A DNA stretch of 64,000 bases from Nitrospira sp. Ga0074138. GTDB lineage: Bacteria; Nitrospirota; Nitrospiria; Nitrospirales; Nitrospiraceae. The notes under the pieces are model-generated. The model did no database searches and was not told where the DNA came from. It saw nothing but the letters and a program-made list of their open reading frames with translations. Made by a program: the position numbers and the translations under genes. Each line of letters begins with the position of its first letter. Position 1 is the first letter of the stretch. The DNA lies in assembly GCA_001464735.1 (NCBI GenBank), contig LNDU01000055.1, positions 1 through 64,000 on the forward strand, given 5' to 3'. Below, piece by piece: positions 47,423-57,234 of the stretch.

Positions 47423-48183
47423 CCGACGGAGACCTGATTCTGAACTGCGAAAACGTCGTCATGGACTACGACGGGTTCAAGGCGCTGAATAACTGCAACT
47501 TTAGTGTTCGTTATAACGAGTTGCGTGTCGTAATCGGTCCGAACGGAGCCGGCAAGACGACGCTCTTGGATGTGATCTGTGGCAAAACCAAACCCACCTC
47601 TGGGAAAATTATGTTCGGCAAGGGGATCAATTTAGTTGGGAAGAACGCGGAAGACATCACGAAGCTCGGGGTTGGCCGGAAGTTTCAGGCTCCGTCGGTC
47701 TATGGCAACTTGTCGGTCTGGCAGAACCTGGATCTGTCGGTCAAGCGTGCGAGTAAGGGCGTCTTCCCGACCTTGATAGGCCGGTCGTCGCCGGCAGAGC
47801 GCGTGCGCATTGAGGAGACGTTGGAGACCATCGGCTTATCACCCCATGCCCATGATCGTGCCGGGTCCTTGTCGCATGGCCAAAAGCAATGGTTGGAGAT
47901 CGGGATGGTCATTTTGCAAGACCCCTCGCTGCTCTTGGTCGATGAGCCGGTCGCCGGCATGAGCGATAAGGAAACGGAGCAGACCGGCCGCTTACTGATG
48001 GAGTTGTCTGAAAAACACGCGATCGTCGTGATCGAGCATGACATGGATTTTGTGAAGCAGATCGCGAAGATCGTAACGGTGTTGGCGGAAGGCACGGTCA
48101 TTTGCGAAGGAACGGTCGAAACGGTGCAAGCGGACGATCATGTCCGCGAAATCTACCTCGGACGGGCTAAGGTCGCGCATTAG
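47419..48183 (+). CDS. urtD: Urea ABC transporter ATPase UrtD
   Basis: One of two ATPases that power urea uptake. The 254-residue protein begins at GTG 47419, coupled to urtC. Walker A is G-P-N-G-A-G-K-T-T, the signature helix is S-L-S-H-G-Q-K-Q-W, and Walker B is L-L-L-V-D-E-P-V-A-G-M. The Q of S-H-G-Q-K-Q-W-L-E-I-G-M is typical of UrtD. Confidence 0.95.
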   Translation: MTDGDLILNCENVVMDYDGFKALNNCNFSVRYNELRVVIGPNGAGKTTLLDVICGKTKPTSGKIMFGKGINLVGKNAEDITKLGVGRKFQAPSVYGNLSVWQNLDLSVKRASKGVFPTLIGRSSPAERVRIEETLETIGLSPHAHDRAGSLSHGQKQWLEIGMVILQDPSLLLVDEPVAGMSDKETEQTGRLLMELSEKHAIVVIEHDMDFVKQIAKIVTVLAEGTVICEGTVETVQADDHVREIYLGRAKVAH

Positions 48184-48207
48184 CTTCAGAACGGAAACGA
48201 TCAGCGT

Positions 48208-48942
48208 ATGGCACAAGAGACAACTCGAGTCACGTTGGCACTGGAAAACATCAACGCGTACTACGGCGAAAGTCATATTCTGCGGGATGTCTCCTTCACC
48301 ATTGAGCCGGGTGAGGTGGTGTGCCTGATGGGCCGAAACGGGATGGGCAAGACGACCACGTTGAAGACGCTGACGGGGTTGCTGCCGGCTCGGTCAGGCA
48401 CCATTACGTTTGATGGGCGAGACATCACGCAGGATCGCACGGATCTCCGGGCCAAACGCGGGCTGGCGTATGTGCCGCAAGGGCGAGAGATTATCCCACA
48501 CCTGACCGTGCACCAAAATCTCTTGCTCGGGTACTGGAACCGCCCGACCATCACGGGCGATGTTTCCGAACAAGAGGCTTTCGATGAGGTCTATCATCTC
48601 TTTCCGAAGTTGACGCAGATTCTCCATCGTCCGGGTGGGGTGTTGAGTGGTGGGGAACAACAGCAGTTGGCGATTGGACGCGCCATTCTCTCCAGTCCGA
48701 AGCTCCTGTTGTTGGATGAACCGACGGAGGGGATTCAGCCCTCGATCGTCGATCAGATCGAGGACGTCATTATCGGCTTTAAGCAGTCGCGCCGGTTCGC
48801 AATTCTGTTAGTCGAGCAAGGGCTGCATTTTGCCGCCAGGCTGGCGGAGAAGTACGTCGTGATGGCCAAAGGAGCCGTGATGGCTCAGGGCAAGAGCACC
48901 GAGTTGAATGCCGATATGGTCCGGCAACATCTGACGGTGTAG
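48208..48942 (+). CDS. urtE: Urea ABC transporter ATPase UrtE
   Basis: The second ATPase, 244 residues, LivF-like: Walker A G-R-N-G-M-G-K-T-T, signature L-S-G-G-E-Q-Q-Q-L-A-I and Walker B L-L-L-L-D-E-P-T-E-G-I. A Y-Y-G-E-S-H-I-L-R-D-V stretch follows the start. It ends the urt set; the urease genes begin 174 bases later on the same strand. Confidence 0.95.
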   Translation: MAQETTRVTLALENINAYYGESHILRDVSFTIEPGEVVCLMGRNGMGKTTTLKTLTGLLPARSGTITFDGRDITQDRTDLRAKRGLAYVPQGREIIPHLTVHQNLLLGYWNRPTITGDVSEQEAFDEVYHLFPKLTQILHRPGGVLSGGEQQQLAIGRAILSSPKLLLLDEPTEGIQPSIVDQIEDVIIGFKQSRRFAILLVEQGLHFAARLAEKYVVMAKGAVMAQGKSTELNADMVRQHLTV

Positions 48943-49116
48943 TGTATGCAATAAGAAGATAGCGCCCACCTCTTGTCTGCTTGGCCTGGCCTCTAGGCTG
49001 GGGTCGCGACTTTACAGTTGTACTCCTTGGACGAAGATAAGAGAGAGGACGCTCTTGCCCATATCGAGTGTTTTTGCCAAGAAATGGGACAGTCATTGCG
49101 TTAGGGAGGAAGACTC

Positions 49117-49419
49117 ATGCATCTGACGCCGAGAGAACAGGAGAAGTTGCTCATTTATGTTGCGGGACAACTGGCCACTGATCGCAAGAAGCGAGGCCTC
49201 AAGCTCAATCATCCGGAAGCCGTTGCGTATCTTACCGCCGCTGTCTTAGAAGGTATTCGTGACGGGAAAACCGTCGCCGAGTTGATGATGTACGGCACTA
49301 CGCTCCTCAGGCGGAAGGATGTGATGCCTGGTGTGCCGGAGATGATTCATGAGTTTCAAGTCGAGGGGACCTTTCCTGATGGGACCAAACTGGTGACCGT
49401 CCACAATCCAATTCGATAA
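49117..49419 (+). CDS. ureA: Urease gamma subunit
   Basis: The 100-residue small structural subunit of urease. It begins [12 protein letters not shown] and contains [12 protein letters not shown] and the C-terminal V-T-V-H-N-P-I. A GGGAGGAAG site lies before the ATG. First of ureABC-F-G-D. Confidence 0.97.
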   Translation: MHLTPREQEKLLIYVAGQLATDRKKRGLKLNHPEAVAYLTAAVLEGIRDGKTVAELMMYGTTLLRRKDVMPGVPEMIHEFQVEGTFPDGTKLVTVHNPIR

Positions 49420-49467
49420 GCGCAACTTGTGCCCAACCACCTATCTGTATCCCTGTAGGAGGGAGCC

Positions 49468-49950
49468 ATGCCGAAGAAGACAAAGCGAAGTTCGGCGAAG
49501 CGTCAGAAGTCGCCGCAGAAAACGATGAGGTCGCTTGCTGCCGTGATCAAAGCTGAGCTGGGGAAGCCGGTTGTTCCAGGGGAGATCCTGGCCGCCGTCG
49601 GCGAGGTAGAGGCGTTCAACGGGCGCGAAACAAGGGAGCTGAGCGTCAAGAATGTCGCGGATCGACCTATCCAGGTTGGTTCCCACTGCCACTTCTTCGA
49701 ATCCAATCATGCGCTCATGTTCGACCGTGCCCAAGCGTTCGGTTTTCGGCTCTGTATCCCTGCCGGCACGGCGGTTCGGTTCGAGCCGGGAGAGGACAAG
49801 CGAGTGACGGTTGTGGCCTTGGCCGGGAAGCGGGTTGCCTATGGCATCAACGGATTGACGGAAGGATCACTCGATGATGCGCAGGTCAAGGCTCGCGCGC
49901 TATCGCTCGCGGGTACTCGCGGATTTTCTGGAAAAGGAGGCGTCCGGTGA
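49468..49950 (+). CDS. ureB: Urease beta subunit with basic N-terminal extension
   Basis: UreB normally has about 100-120 residues; this one has 160. The core (about 36-145) is typical: [28 protein letters not shown] and G-T-A-V-R-F-E-P-G. The extra N-terminal part ([14 protein letters not shown]) is Lys/Arg-rich. GGAGGGAG precedes the ATG. It overlaps ureC by GTGA. Confidence 0.95.
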   Translation: MPKKTKRSSAKRQKSPQKTMRSLAAVIKAELGKPVVPGEILAAVGEVEAFNGRETRELSVKNVADRPIQVGSHCHFFESNHALMFDRAQAFGFRLCIPAGTAVRFEPGEDKRVTVVALAGKRVAYGINGLTEGSLDDAQVKARALSLAGTRGFSGKGGVR

Positions 49951-51671
49951 AAATTCCAAGAAGGCAATATGCCTCACTCTACGGCCCCACCACTGGTGAT
50001 CGTGTCCGGCTAGCGGATACCGAACTGCTCATCGAAGTCGAGAAAGATTTTACGACTTACGGAGAGGAAGCGGTGTTCGGCGGTGGGAAAGTGATTCGAG
50101 ACGGGATGGGCCAGTCGCCGCGGGTGACGAACGCGAACGGTGCGCTCGACACGGTCATCACCAATGCCCTCATCCTCGACTACACCGGGATTGTGAAGGC
50201 AGACATCGGGATCAAAGACGGGCGGATCGTTGGTATCGGGAAGGCAGGCAATTCCGATCTGATGCCGAACGTGACCAAGGGAATGGAGATCGGTGCTGGA
50301 ACGGAAGTTATCGCGGGAGAAGGGCATATCGTGACGGCCGGAGGCATCGATAGCCACATCCATTTCATCTGTCCGCAACAGTATTGGGATGCGTTAACGT
50401 CCGGCATTACGACCATGATTGGCGGCGGCACTGGTCCTGCGACGGGCACCAACGCGACGACCTGTACGCCAGGACCATGGAATATCCATCGCATGCTGGA
50501 GGCATCCGAGGGTATTCCTATCAATCTTGGATTTTTGGGCAAAGGCAACTCGTCCCATCCCGATGGATTGAATGAGCAGGTTGAGGCCGGCGCCATCGGT
50601 CTTAAACTGCACGAAGATTGGGGGACGACCCCGGCAGCGATCGACACCTGTCTGAGTGTGGCGGAACGCTACGATGTGCAGGTCGCGATCCATACCGATA
50701 CGTTGAATGAGGCAGGGTTTGTCGAAGACACGATTAAGGCGTTCGAGGGCCGAACGATTCATACGTTTCATACAGAAGGCGCCGGTGGTGGTCATGCCCC
50801 AGATATCATCAAGGTGTGTGGTGAGCCGAATGTGCTTCCTTCGTCGACGAACCCCACCATGCCGTTTACGACCAACACGATGGACGAGCATCTGGATATG
50901 TTGATGGTGTGCCATCACCTGAATCCAAGAATTCCTGAGGATGTGGCCTTTGCCGAGTCCAGAATCCGGCGAGAAACGATCGCGGCGGAAGACATCCTCC
51001 ATGATCTGGGCGCCATCAGCATCATGTCGTCTGACTCGCAAGCCATGGGTCGCGTCGGAGAAGTCATCATCCGGACCTGGCAAAACGCGCACAAGATGAA
51101 GGTCCAGCGAGGCCATCTGTCGCCGAATGAGGGGACAGACTCGTCTCAGAATGACAATTTCCGCGCCAAGCGGTATGTGGCCAAGTACACGATCAATCCC
51201 GCCATCACGCATGGGATTGCCCATGAGGTTGGGTCCGTGGAGGTGGGGAAGTTCGCCGATCTGGTGCTCTGGAAGCCGGCGTTCTTTGGGGTCAAGCCGG
51301 AAATGGTGCTGAAAGGCGGGTTCATCGCGCAGGCACAGATGGGCGATCCGAACGCATCAATCCCCACGCCGGAACCGATTCTCAGCCGGCCCATGTTCGG
51401 TGCCTTTGGGAGGGCGCTGTCCAGCACCAGCCTGACGTTCTTGTCGCAGGCAGGACTGGATCGGGGAGTCCCGAAGAAGCTTGGATTGCAGAAGCGCGTG
51501 GTTGCCGTCAAGAATTGCCGGAATATCAAAAAACGGGACCTCAAGCTGAACGACTATCTCCCCAAAATCGAGGTTGATTCGGAGACCTATGTGGTGACGG
51601 CAGACGGGGTGCGGCTTACCTGCGAGCCGGCCGTCGTGCTCCCGATGGCCCAGCGGTATTTCTTGTTCTGA
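49947..51671 (+). CDS. ureC: Urease alpha (catalytic) subunit
   Basis: The 574-residue subunit hydrolyses urea to ammonia and carbamate at a two-nickel centre. All the metal ligands can be placed: His137 and His139 (D-S-H-I-H-F), the Lys220 that is carbamylated (G-L-K-L-H-E-D-W-G), His249 and His275, and the Asp of S-D-S-Q-A-M-G-R. The active-site flap Cys-His is in M-V-C-H-H-L-N. GTG start at 49947, coupled to ureB. Confidence 0.98.
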   Translation: MKIPRRQYASLYGPTTGDRVRLADTELLIEVEKDFTTYGEEAVFGGGKVIRDGMGQSPRVTNANGALDTVITNALILDYTGIVKADIGIKDGRIVGIGKAGNSDLMPNVTKGMEIGAGTEVIAGEGHIVTAGGIDSHIHFICPQQYWDALTSGITTMIGGGTGPATGTNATTCTPGPWNIHRMLEASEGIPINLGFLGKGNSSHPDGLNEQVEAGAIGLKLHEDWGTTPAAIDTCLSVAERYDVQVAIHTDTLNEAGFVEDTIKAFEGRTIHTFHTEGAGGGHAPDIIKVCGEPNVLPSSTNPTMPFTTNTMDEHLDMLMVCHHLNPRIPEDVAFAESRIRRETIAAEDILHDLGAISIMSSDSQAMGRVGEVIIRTWQNAHKMKVQRGHLSPNEGTDSSQNDNFRAKRYVAKYTINPAITHGIAHEVGSVEVGKFADLVLWKPAFFGVKPEMVLKGGFIAQAQMGDPNASIPTPEPILSRPMFGAFGRALSSTSLTFLSQAGLDRGVPKKLGLQKRVVAVKNCRNIKKRDLKLNDYLPKIEVDSETYVVTADGVRLTCEPAVVLPMAQRYFLF

Positions 51672-51753
51672 CGAAAAGAACGGCCGGCTCGGCTACCCGT
51701 AGCGGATGTAGTGTGAAGGTCGCTGAGCGGCGGTTTTTGTTTCTGCATACCCA

Positions 51754-52440
51754 ATGAATACGTCTGCATTACTTGAAGGGTTGCGGTTTGTTGATGCGTT
51801 TTTCCCGTCAGGTGGGTACGCGTTTTCGTCGGGTTTGGAAGCTGCCGTTCAAGGGGGCGCTGTAAAAACCTCCGATCAGCTTGCTGGGTACATCGAAGAT
51901 TTGTTGCGAGGTGGCATGAGCCGCCGAGAAGCCCTGGCCACGAAAAGAGCCAATCGAGCAGGGGCTACCGGAAACATTTCGATGGCGCTCGCTATCGATC
52001 AAACGCTCGAGGCGACGAAGCTCAGTCGAGCGTCGCGATTGGCCAGCCGTCAAATGGGGCGGCAAGTCATCCGGGTTGCGGCGGATCAAATCCGAGGAAA
52101 ACCGGTTCTTGCGGCATATTGTGACGAGGTCGAGACTGCGCGAGCTCCGGGCCATTTGGCGATTACGTTCGGACTCTCTCTCGGTGCAGCAGGTTGGAGC
52201 CAAGAAGACACGGCTGCTGCCTTTCTGTATCAAACTGCGGTCGGGTTTGTCTCCGCCGCCATGCGACTCAGCCCGCTTGGACAACATGAAGGGCAGCGCA
52301 TCTTGGGCGAATGGTTGCCATTGATTGAGCGGATCAGCCGAGACGTTGACTCAGATACCGCCATGAGCTCGTGGTCTCCTATTCAAGATATCTATGCGAT
52401 GCGTCATGGCTCTCTGGAGTGGAGGCTCTTTCGATCTTAG
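51754..52440 (+). CDS. ureF: Urease accessory protein UreF
   Basis: The 228-residue helical protein helps UreG and UreD deliver nickel to the apo-urease. It has the family start L-R-F-V-D-A-F-F-P-S-G-G-Y-A-F-S-S-G-L-E and V-G-F-V-S-A-A-M-R-L-S-P-L-G-Q. No clear ribosome-binding site is seen at the ATG. It follows ureC by 82 bases; ureE is not present between them. Confidence 0.92.
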   Translation: MNTSALLEGLRFVDAFFPSGGYAFSSGLEAAVQGGAVKTSDQLAGYIEDLLRGGMSRREALATKRANRAGATGNISMALAIDQTLEATKLSRASRLASRQMGRQVIRVAADQIRGKPVLAAYCDEVETARAPGHLAITFGLSLGAAGWSQEDTAAAFLYQTAVGFVSAAMRLSPLGQHEGQRILGEWLPLIERISRDVDSDTAMSSWSPIQDIYAMRHGSLEWRLFRS

Positions 52441-52524
52441 CATTAAAACCAGCGAGCATGGTGACGTATAGAAAGGAACAGAACGGCGGTGGATGGCCTT
52501 CCGCCTCGGCTACCCCTTCGTGGA

Positions 52525-53202
52525 ATGATCATGCATGATCTCAATCGTGAACACAGTCATAATTGGACTCCAACTCAAGCGCGAAAGCTGGGTATTCCGG
52601 TCATTGGTATTGGAGGCCCCGTTGGGTCAGGGAAGACAGCGCTTGTCGAAGCGCTTTGCCAACGGTTGCGCGATCGATTCAGCCTTGCTGCGGTGACGAA
52701 CGACATTTTCACGAAAATCGACGCAGAAATCCTGACCAAGCGCGCCGCCTTGCCGGTCGACCGGATTCTTGGTGTTGAAACTGGGGGGTGCCCACATACA
52801 GCGATCCGAGAAGATGCCTCGCATAACCAGGAAGCCATTGACGATCTGCTTCGTCGCCATCCGGACATTGAATTGATCTTTCTGGAAAGCGGGGGCGACA
52901 ACTTGGCCGCGACCTTTAGCCCTGAGCTCGTCGATCACGTCATCTATGTGATTGATGTGGCGGGTGGTGACAAGATCCCACGAAAAGGTGGACCAGGGAT
53001 CACTCGATCAGATTTTCTTGTCATCAACAAGATGGATCTGGCGCCGCATGTGCGTGCGGATCTGGCTGTCATGGATCGTGACACGCGCCGTATGCGCGGC
53101 GATCTTCCCTTTATGTTCACGAATATCCTTTCCGGCGAGGGGTTGGATACAGTTGTTGCCTGGGTAGAACAACGCATACCCCAACGAGCCAAGCGCTCCT
53201 AA
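52525..53202 (+). CDS. ureG: Urease accessory GTPase UreG
   Basis: UreG uses GTP to drive nickel insertion. I start it at ATG 52525 or 52531; a GTG-started frame from 52489 adds residues unlike the family. The P-loop is [27 protein letters not shown] carries the Cys-Pro-His nickel motif, and V-I-N-K-M-D-L-A-P is the guanine-binding motif. A short N-terminal stretch has H-D and H-S-H, a modest nickel-binding tail. Confidence 0.95.
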   Translation: MIMHDLNREHSHNWTPTQARKLGIPVIGIGGPVGSGKTALVEALCQRLRDRFSLAAVTNDIFTKIDAEILTKRAALPVDRILGVETGGCPHTAIREDASHNQEAIDDLLRRHPDIELIFLESGGDNLAATFSPELVDHVIYVIDVAGGDKIPRKGGPGITRSDFLVINKMDLAPHVRADLAVMDRDTRRMRGDLPFMFTNILSGEGLDTVVAWVEQRIPQRAKRS

Positions 53203-53204
53203 CC

Positions 53205-54164
53205 ATGCCGATTCGGGAGAGGCAGCAAAAGAGGACGTCTCGGAAAGTCAGTACGTCTCTCAAAAGAAAACCTTCTGGAAAAAGAAAGTCTTCCCCGACA
53301 AAAATTGGTCCAGCACCGTTTGAGACGGAATTCGTGGGGCGCGTGGGTAAGCTTAGGCTCACCTACGCGAAGCGCGATCACCGAACCATTATTTCGCACG
53401 CCTATTTCACAACGCCTTGGAAACTGCTCCCTCCCATCTATCTTGATGACACGGGAGCCGCCTACACATTGCTGGTCAACCCATCCGGGGGTCTTGTTGG
53501 CGGTGATCATCTGTCCATCGATATGACCGTGGGACAGGATGCGCATGTCCTGATTTCTGCCCCTTCTGCCAACCGTGTCTATCGGACAGAGGGGACGGCA
53601 TCCGAACAGCACGTCAATATCACGGTCGGGCCTGGCGCGGTGCTCGAGTGGTTCCCCGAACATACCATCCCTTTTGCCGGCTCTCGATTTCGGCAGACTC
53701 TCCAAGCCACTCTGGCGCCTGGTGCGACGCTCTTGTTGTGGGATGCCGTTGCATCTGGCCGTATCGCCAGAGGGGAGCGATGGGCTTTTACGGACCTGGA
53801 GAACGACATCCGAATCACGACGGCATCCGGCAGTACACTGCTTGAGCGATATGTTCTTGATCCATCTACGGACTTAGGACGTGTTGGGTTGGCAGAAGAA
53901 TGGAACTATGTGGCGTCGCTTTATGTGGTGAACGACGCCACGTCAACAGAGGTGTGGACCAAACTGGAGTCAACAATCGCTACTATCTTGGACACTCGTC
54001 CAGGGGAAGTCTTGGGAGGTGTGTCTGCTGGACCTGTCCCGGGGCTTGCCGTGAAGATACTGGCTCGAACGGCCCCTGACCTCAACGCCATACTCGATGC
54101 GTTATGGGCAGCGGCGCGTGAAGGGTTGCGGAATCTCCCGCCGGTGTCTCTACGGAAATACTAA
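53205..54164 (+). CDS. ureD: Urease accessory protein UreD/UreH
   Basis: UreD is the scaffold on which UreF and UreG assemble with urease. The 319-residue product has L-V-N-P-S-G-G-L-V-G-G-D at about 86 and the V-Y-R-T-E-G-T-A motif. As in UreB here, a Lys/Arg-rich extension (about 1-35, R-K-P-S-G-K-R-K-S-S) precedes the family domain. It lies two bases after ureG. It is the last gene of the urease set. Confidence 0.92.
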   Translation: MPIRERQQKRTSRKVSTSLKRKPSGKRKSSPTKIGPAPFETEFVGRVGKLRLTYAKRDHRTIISHAYFTTPWKLLPPIYLDDTGAAYTLLVNPSGGLVGGDHLSIDMTVGQDAHVLISAPSANRVYRTEGTASEQHVNITVGPGAVLEWFPEHTIPFAGSRFRQTLQATLAPGATLLLWDAVASGRIARGERWAFTDLENDIRITTASGSTLLERYVLDPSTDLGRVGLAEEWNYVASLYVVNDATSTEVWTKLESTIATILDTRPGEVLGGVSAGPVPGLAVKILARTAPDLNAILDALWAAAREGLRNLPPVSLRKY

Positions 54165-54217
54165 CTTCACCGCTCGTTTGCCTGCTGCGAATGGTGGTGC
54201 TGAGGGTCGGGTAACGG

Positions 54218-55096
54218 TTAGGAGTTTAAAGCTTTTCCTTCAGCGGCTGAAGCGGTGCGGAGCGACCAGGCTAATCCGAGCAGCGACAGCGTGAAAATCA
54301 GCCATTTCGATGGGTCGAAATTATACCAGCGGGGACCGTTTCGGTAGTCGCTTTGGTAAGTATGGTGGTAGTTGTGATAGCCCTCGCCGAACGTCAGGAG
54401 TGAGACCAACCAGCTGTCCCGGCTTGAATCCGCTTGGCCATGGGGTTGGCTCCCCCACAGATGGCAAACTGAATTGATACAAAAAGTCGAATTCAGCACG
54501 GCAAATGTCCGGCCGACGCCGGCGAGCATAAAACAGCCGAAGCCGCCGACCCAACCGCCGTAGAGAAAGCCCACCACGAACGGGAGTGCCAATCCTGAAA
54601 GAAAGATGAGCCCATAGTACCGGTGCTGCCACATGACAACCGGATCTTGCTTGAGCCGTGTGGCATATTTTTGATCCGAGTATCGCCCGTCGGAGAAGAG
54701 CCATCCGCAATGGCTATGCCAGAATCCTCGTTGAGCGTTGTACGGATCGGCATCTTGGTCGCACGCGGCATGGTGGCGAATGTGATCGGCCCCCCACTTG
54801 AGGGCGGAATTCTGGAGCGCCCATCCTCCGGCGATCAGGAGTACGGCCTTGACCCAATCGGGACACAGGAAACTCCTGTGCGAAATCAGCCGATGATAGC
54901 CAACCGTAATGCCGAGCCCGGTAATCATGTACAGGATTCCAAACATGGTCCAGTCCAACCAGGTATACCCATAGACAAAGGCGAAAGCGGGCACCCCGAT
55001 GAGTGCGCTCCCCACAATAAGGGTGAACAATAATACTGTCACATAGATGGGATAGGTACGCTTCAGGTTGATGGCAGAGTCGGCTGATGCTGTCAT
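54218..55096 (-). CDS. Membrane fatty-acid (acyl-CoA type) desaturase
   Basis: The 292-residue integral-membrane protein has four to five helices and the three His boxes of the delta-9 desaturase family: H-R-L-I-S-H-R, H-I-R-H-H-A and H-N-Y-H-H. It puts a double bond into long acyl chains, keeping the membrane fluid. It needs oxygen and an electron donor, neither of which is in the window. Convergent with ureD. Confidence 0.9.
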   Translation of the reverse strand: MTASADSAINLKRTYPIYVTVLLFTLIVGSALIGVPAFAFVYGYTWLDWTMFGILYMITGLGITVGYHRLISHRSFLCPDWVKAVLLIAGGWALQNSALKWGADHIRHHAACDQDADPYNAQRGFWHSHCGWLFSDGRYSDQKYATRLKQDPVVMWQHRYYGLIFLSGLALPFVVGFLYGGWVGGFGCFMLAGVGRTFAVLNSTFCINSVCHLWGSQPHGQADSSRDSWLVSLLTFGEGYHNYHHTYQSDYRNGPRWYNFDPSKWLIFTLSLLGLAWSLRTASAAEGKALNS

Positions 55097-55432
55097 TTAG
55101 TGTGCTAAATAGTCTGCTAATGCAGGAGGGAACATGCAGATGGTGCGTTCTGAGGCATATTCTTCTTGTAGGACTGGTCTCGAAACTCCGCTCATTTTAC
55201 CAGGACGGAGGCAAAATAGCTACTGAAGAAAGCTGACCATAGCCCTCTTGTTAGACATTGACAGCGGGCGGTAAGATTTCATATACATAGCTGATCTGTA
55301 TCGGCCTCACCAATCAGGAAATCGAGCGTGCCGAGAGTGCAGGTTGCGCTCCAACGAGTTGTCCAGTCGAGGGATTAAAGAGAGGAATCGGTAAGTCAGG
55401 AATTAGGTGATTAATCACAAGGAGGCAGTCCA
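55097..55432. other. Promoter region of the copper-site protein gene
   Basis: About 335 bases between divergent genes. Besides the promoter listed below, the leader contains CACAAGGAGGCAG just before the ATG, a strong ribosome-binding site. No gene is seen. Confidence 0.45.
55258..55287 (+). promoter_or_regulatory. Putative strong sigma-70 promoter
   Basis: Perfect TTGACA at 55258-55263 and TATACA at 55282-55287, 18 bases apart, about 145 bases before the ATG of the gene at 55433. Confidence 0.5.
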
Positions 55433-56227
55433 ATGAAGAGTGCGTTATCAATAATGTTTGGTGTGGCAGCCGTCGCGATGGTCGCGGCGCCTCTCACCTC
55501 GTATGCGGGTGGAACGATCAGCGGGAAGGTGACCTATGCCGGGAAGGCGGAGACTAAGGAATTTCTCTTTTCAAAGTTCCCCAATCCAAAGTTTTGTCCC
55601 CAGATTCCTGACAAGAGCAAAGTGGATGGCGACAAGCGGTTCTTGAAGCAGATCGAAGTCGCCAAGGATGGTGGCCTCAAAGGTGCAGTTGTTGCGGTCG
55701 CGGATATCGAGGATAAAGCGTGGATGGATGGCTATGCCGGGACGGAAGTGGTAGCCGCGTTTTGTGACTTCCAGCCGTTCAGTGGGATCGTCGTCAACAC
55801 TCGGCCATTCAAGGTTGAAAACACTGATGCAGACCCCGATGATCCTAAGTCGGTTGCTGGTGTGCTCCACAATCCCCACAGTTTCACGGTGAAGGGCGTA
55901 TCCTCGGCAACCGGTTTCAACATTGGTCTTGCGAAGAAGGGTGACAAGCTGGACAAGCCGGTGACCTTCCGTGGTGGTGCAGAAAAGGACGGGTATTACC
56001 GGTTACAGTGTGACCAGCATGAGTTCATGCAGGGGTTCTTCCTGCCCGTGTCGAGCCCGCATTTCGCGGTCGTCAAGGATGATGGATCCTTTGAGATCAA
56101 GGATGTTCCTGCTGGCAAGCACAAGGTCATTGCCTGGCATCCGTTTGCCGGCAAGGCCAAGAAGATTGAATTCGAGGTGGATGTGGCCGATGGCGGCACC
56201 GCTAACCTCAAGGCTGAAATCAAGTAA
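55433..56227 (+). CDS. Periplasmic cupredoxin-like protein with C-terminal carboxypeptidase-regulatory-like domain
   Basis: The 264-residue product has a signal peptide (1-25). The middle has features of a type 1 copper fold: H-N-P-H-S-F-T-V with a candidate His ligand and L-Q-C-D-Q-H-E-F-M (C-x2-H-x2-M, the amicyanin loop) near residues 190-200. The C-terminal part (D-D-G-S-F-E-I-K-D-V-P-A-G-K-H-K-V-I-A-W-H-P) is the beta-sandwich of carboxypeptidase regulatory-like domains. A strong promoter, an AAGGAGG site and a strong terminator suggest it is abundantly made. The role could be electron transfer or copper handling. Confidence 0.75.
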   Translation: MKSALSIMFGVAAVAMVAAPLTSYAGGTISGKVTYAGKAETKEFLFSKFPNPKFCPQIPDKSKVDGDKRFLKQIEVAKDGGLKGAVVAVADIEDKAWMDGYAGTEVVAAFCDFQPFSGIVVNTRPFKVENTDADPDDPKSVAGVLHNPHSFTVKGVSSATGFNIGLAKKGDKLDKPVTFRGGAEKDGYYRLQCDQHEFMQGFFLPVSSPHFAVVKDDGSFEIKDVPAGKHKVIAWHPFAGKAKKIEFEVDVADGGTANLKAEIK

Positions 56228-56251
56228 GCCTGGTTTTATCGATGTATTGTC

Positions 56252-56287
56252 GAAGGGCAGCGGGTGATCCGCTGCCCTTCTTTTTTT
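56252..56287 (+). terminator. Strong rho-independent terminator
   Basis: A perfect 12-bp stem (56252-56263 with 56269-56280, loop GTGAT) is followed by a run of seven T. It closes the single-gene unit at 55433-56227. Confidence 0.92.
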
Positions 56288-56315
56288 GTCCTGTCTTTAC
56301 AACAAGTTCGTCGCC

Positions 56316-57068
56316 GTGCCTGTATATTTCCGCTGCAAGAAATCAAAGATCAGCCCACTGCTCCTACTCCCCATCCTGCTGACGCTTGCGTCCTGTTCGG
56401 TGATCGAAGGGACCTTCTCAACGATCAAGACTACCTTCTCGGTCCTCAAGACTGGCTATCGTGTCGCCAAAAAGACGGTCAAACGCACGATCTGGGTCGT
56501 GCGCGGCACCTATGAATTGACGAAGGGGGCCACCAAACTGGTCTATCACATCGGAAAGTTTACCTTTGAGGTAGTCAAGGCTCCGTTGGAGTATCCCTTG
56601 ATCCGGGAGGATATTCAGACCATCGATGGGCTCCCAGTTAAGGAGGCAATCAGGCTTGGGCGAGTCAAAGCCGCTCCGTATATCGTCAAGGGCCAGCATT
56701 ATGTGCCGATGAGCCTCGCCAGCGCACAGACGTATGAAGAAACAGGATTAGCCTCGTGGTATGGGGAGGAAACCAGGCGTTTACCGGGAGGCCACATGAC
56801 GGCCAACGGTGAGTTATTCAACCCCAACGGGTTGACGGCGGCGCACAAGTATCTGCCGCTGCCGATCCACGTCCAGGTGACGAACCTGGAAAACGGCAAG
56901 TCGATCATCGTCCGAGTAAATGACCGCGGCCCCTTCCCCAGTGATCACAACTCTGATTCTGGGAAACGCATCATCGACCTCAGCCGGGGTGCCGCCGAAC
57001 AACTCGGATTTGTCGAACAGGGAACCGCCCAGGTCCATGTGGAAACCATCCAGCTGGAAGAAGCCTGA
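56316..57068 (+). CDS. rlpA: RlpA-like lipoprotein (septal ring family)
   Basis: GTG 56316 gives a standard signal with lipobox L-A-S-C; the TTG at 56286 lies in the terminator T-run and is unlikely. The N-terminal half is basic and helical. The C-terminal half is a double-psi beta-barrel with A-S-W-Y-G, T-A-N-G-E, L-T-A-A-H-K-Y-L-P, V-R-V-N-D-R-G-P-F and I-I-D-L-S-R-G-A-A. Family members cut glycan strands without stem peptides in the cell wall. It lacks a SPOR domain. Confidence 0.88.
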   Translation: MPVYFRCKKSKISPLLLLPILLTLASCSVIEGTFSTIKTTFSVLKTGYRVAKKTVKRTIWVVRGTYELTKGATKLVYHIGKFTFEVVKAPLEYPLIREDIQTIDGLPVKEAIRLGRVKAAPYIVKGQHYVPMSLASAQTYEETGLASWYGEETRRLPGGHMTANGELFNPNGLTAAHKYLPLPIHVQVTNLENGKSIIVRVNDRGPFPSDHNSDSGKRIIDLSRGAAEQLGFVEQGTAQVHVETIQLEEA

Positions 57069-57234
57069 ACGCAAATCTGACCTCGTCGCATAAGAAGTAC
57101 GAAGAAGAGTCAGTTCCCAAGCACATTCAACGCGGTCTTCTTCGTCCCTCAGGGAGGGCATTCCCTGCCTTGTCTTTTCGTTTCCGATCTAGGTAAGATC
57201 CTATGTTTTGAACTGTTTGTAGAAGGGGTGTGGT

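Noticed and set aside
50394..51224. 276-codon open frame opposite ureC
   Set aside because: Complement of the urease active-site region.
52441..52524. ureE between ureF and ureG
   Set aside because: The gap is too short for a gene and has no open frame with a His-rich tail.
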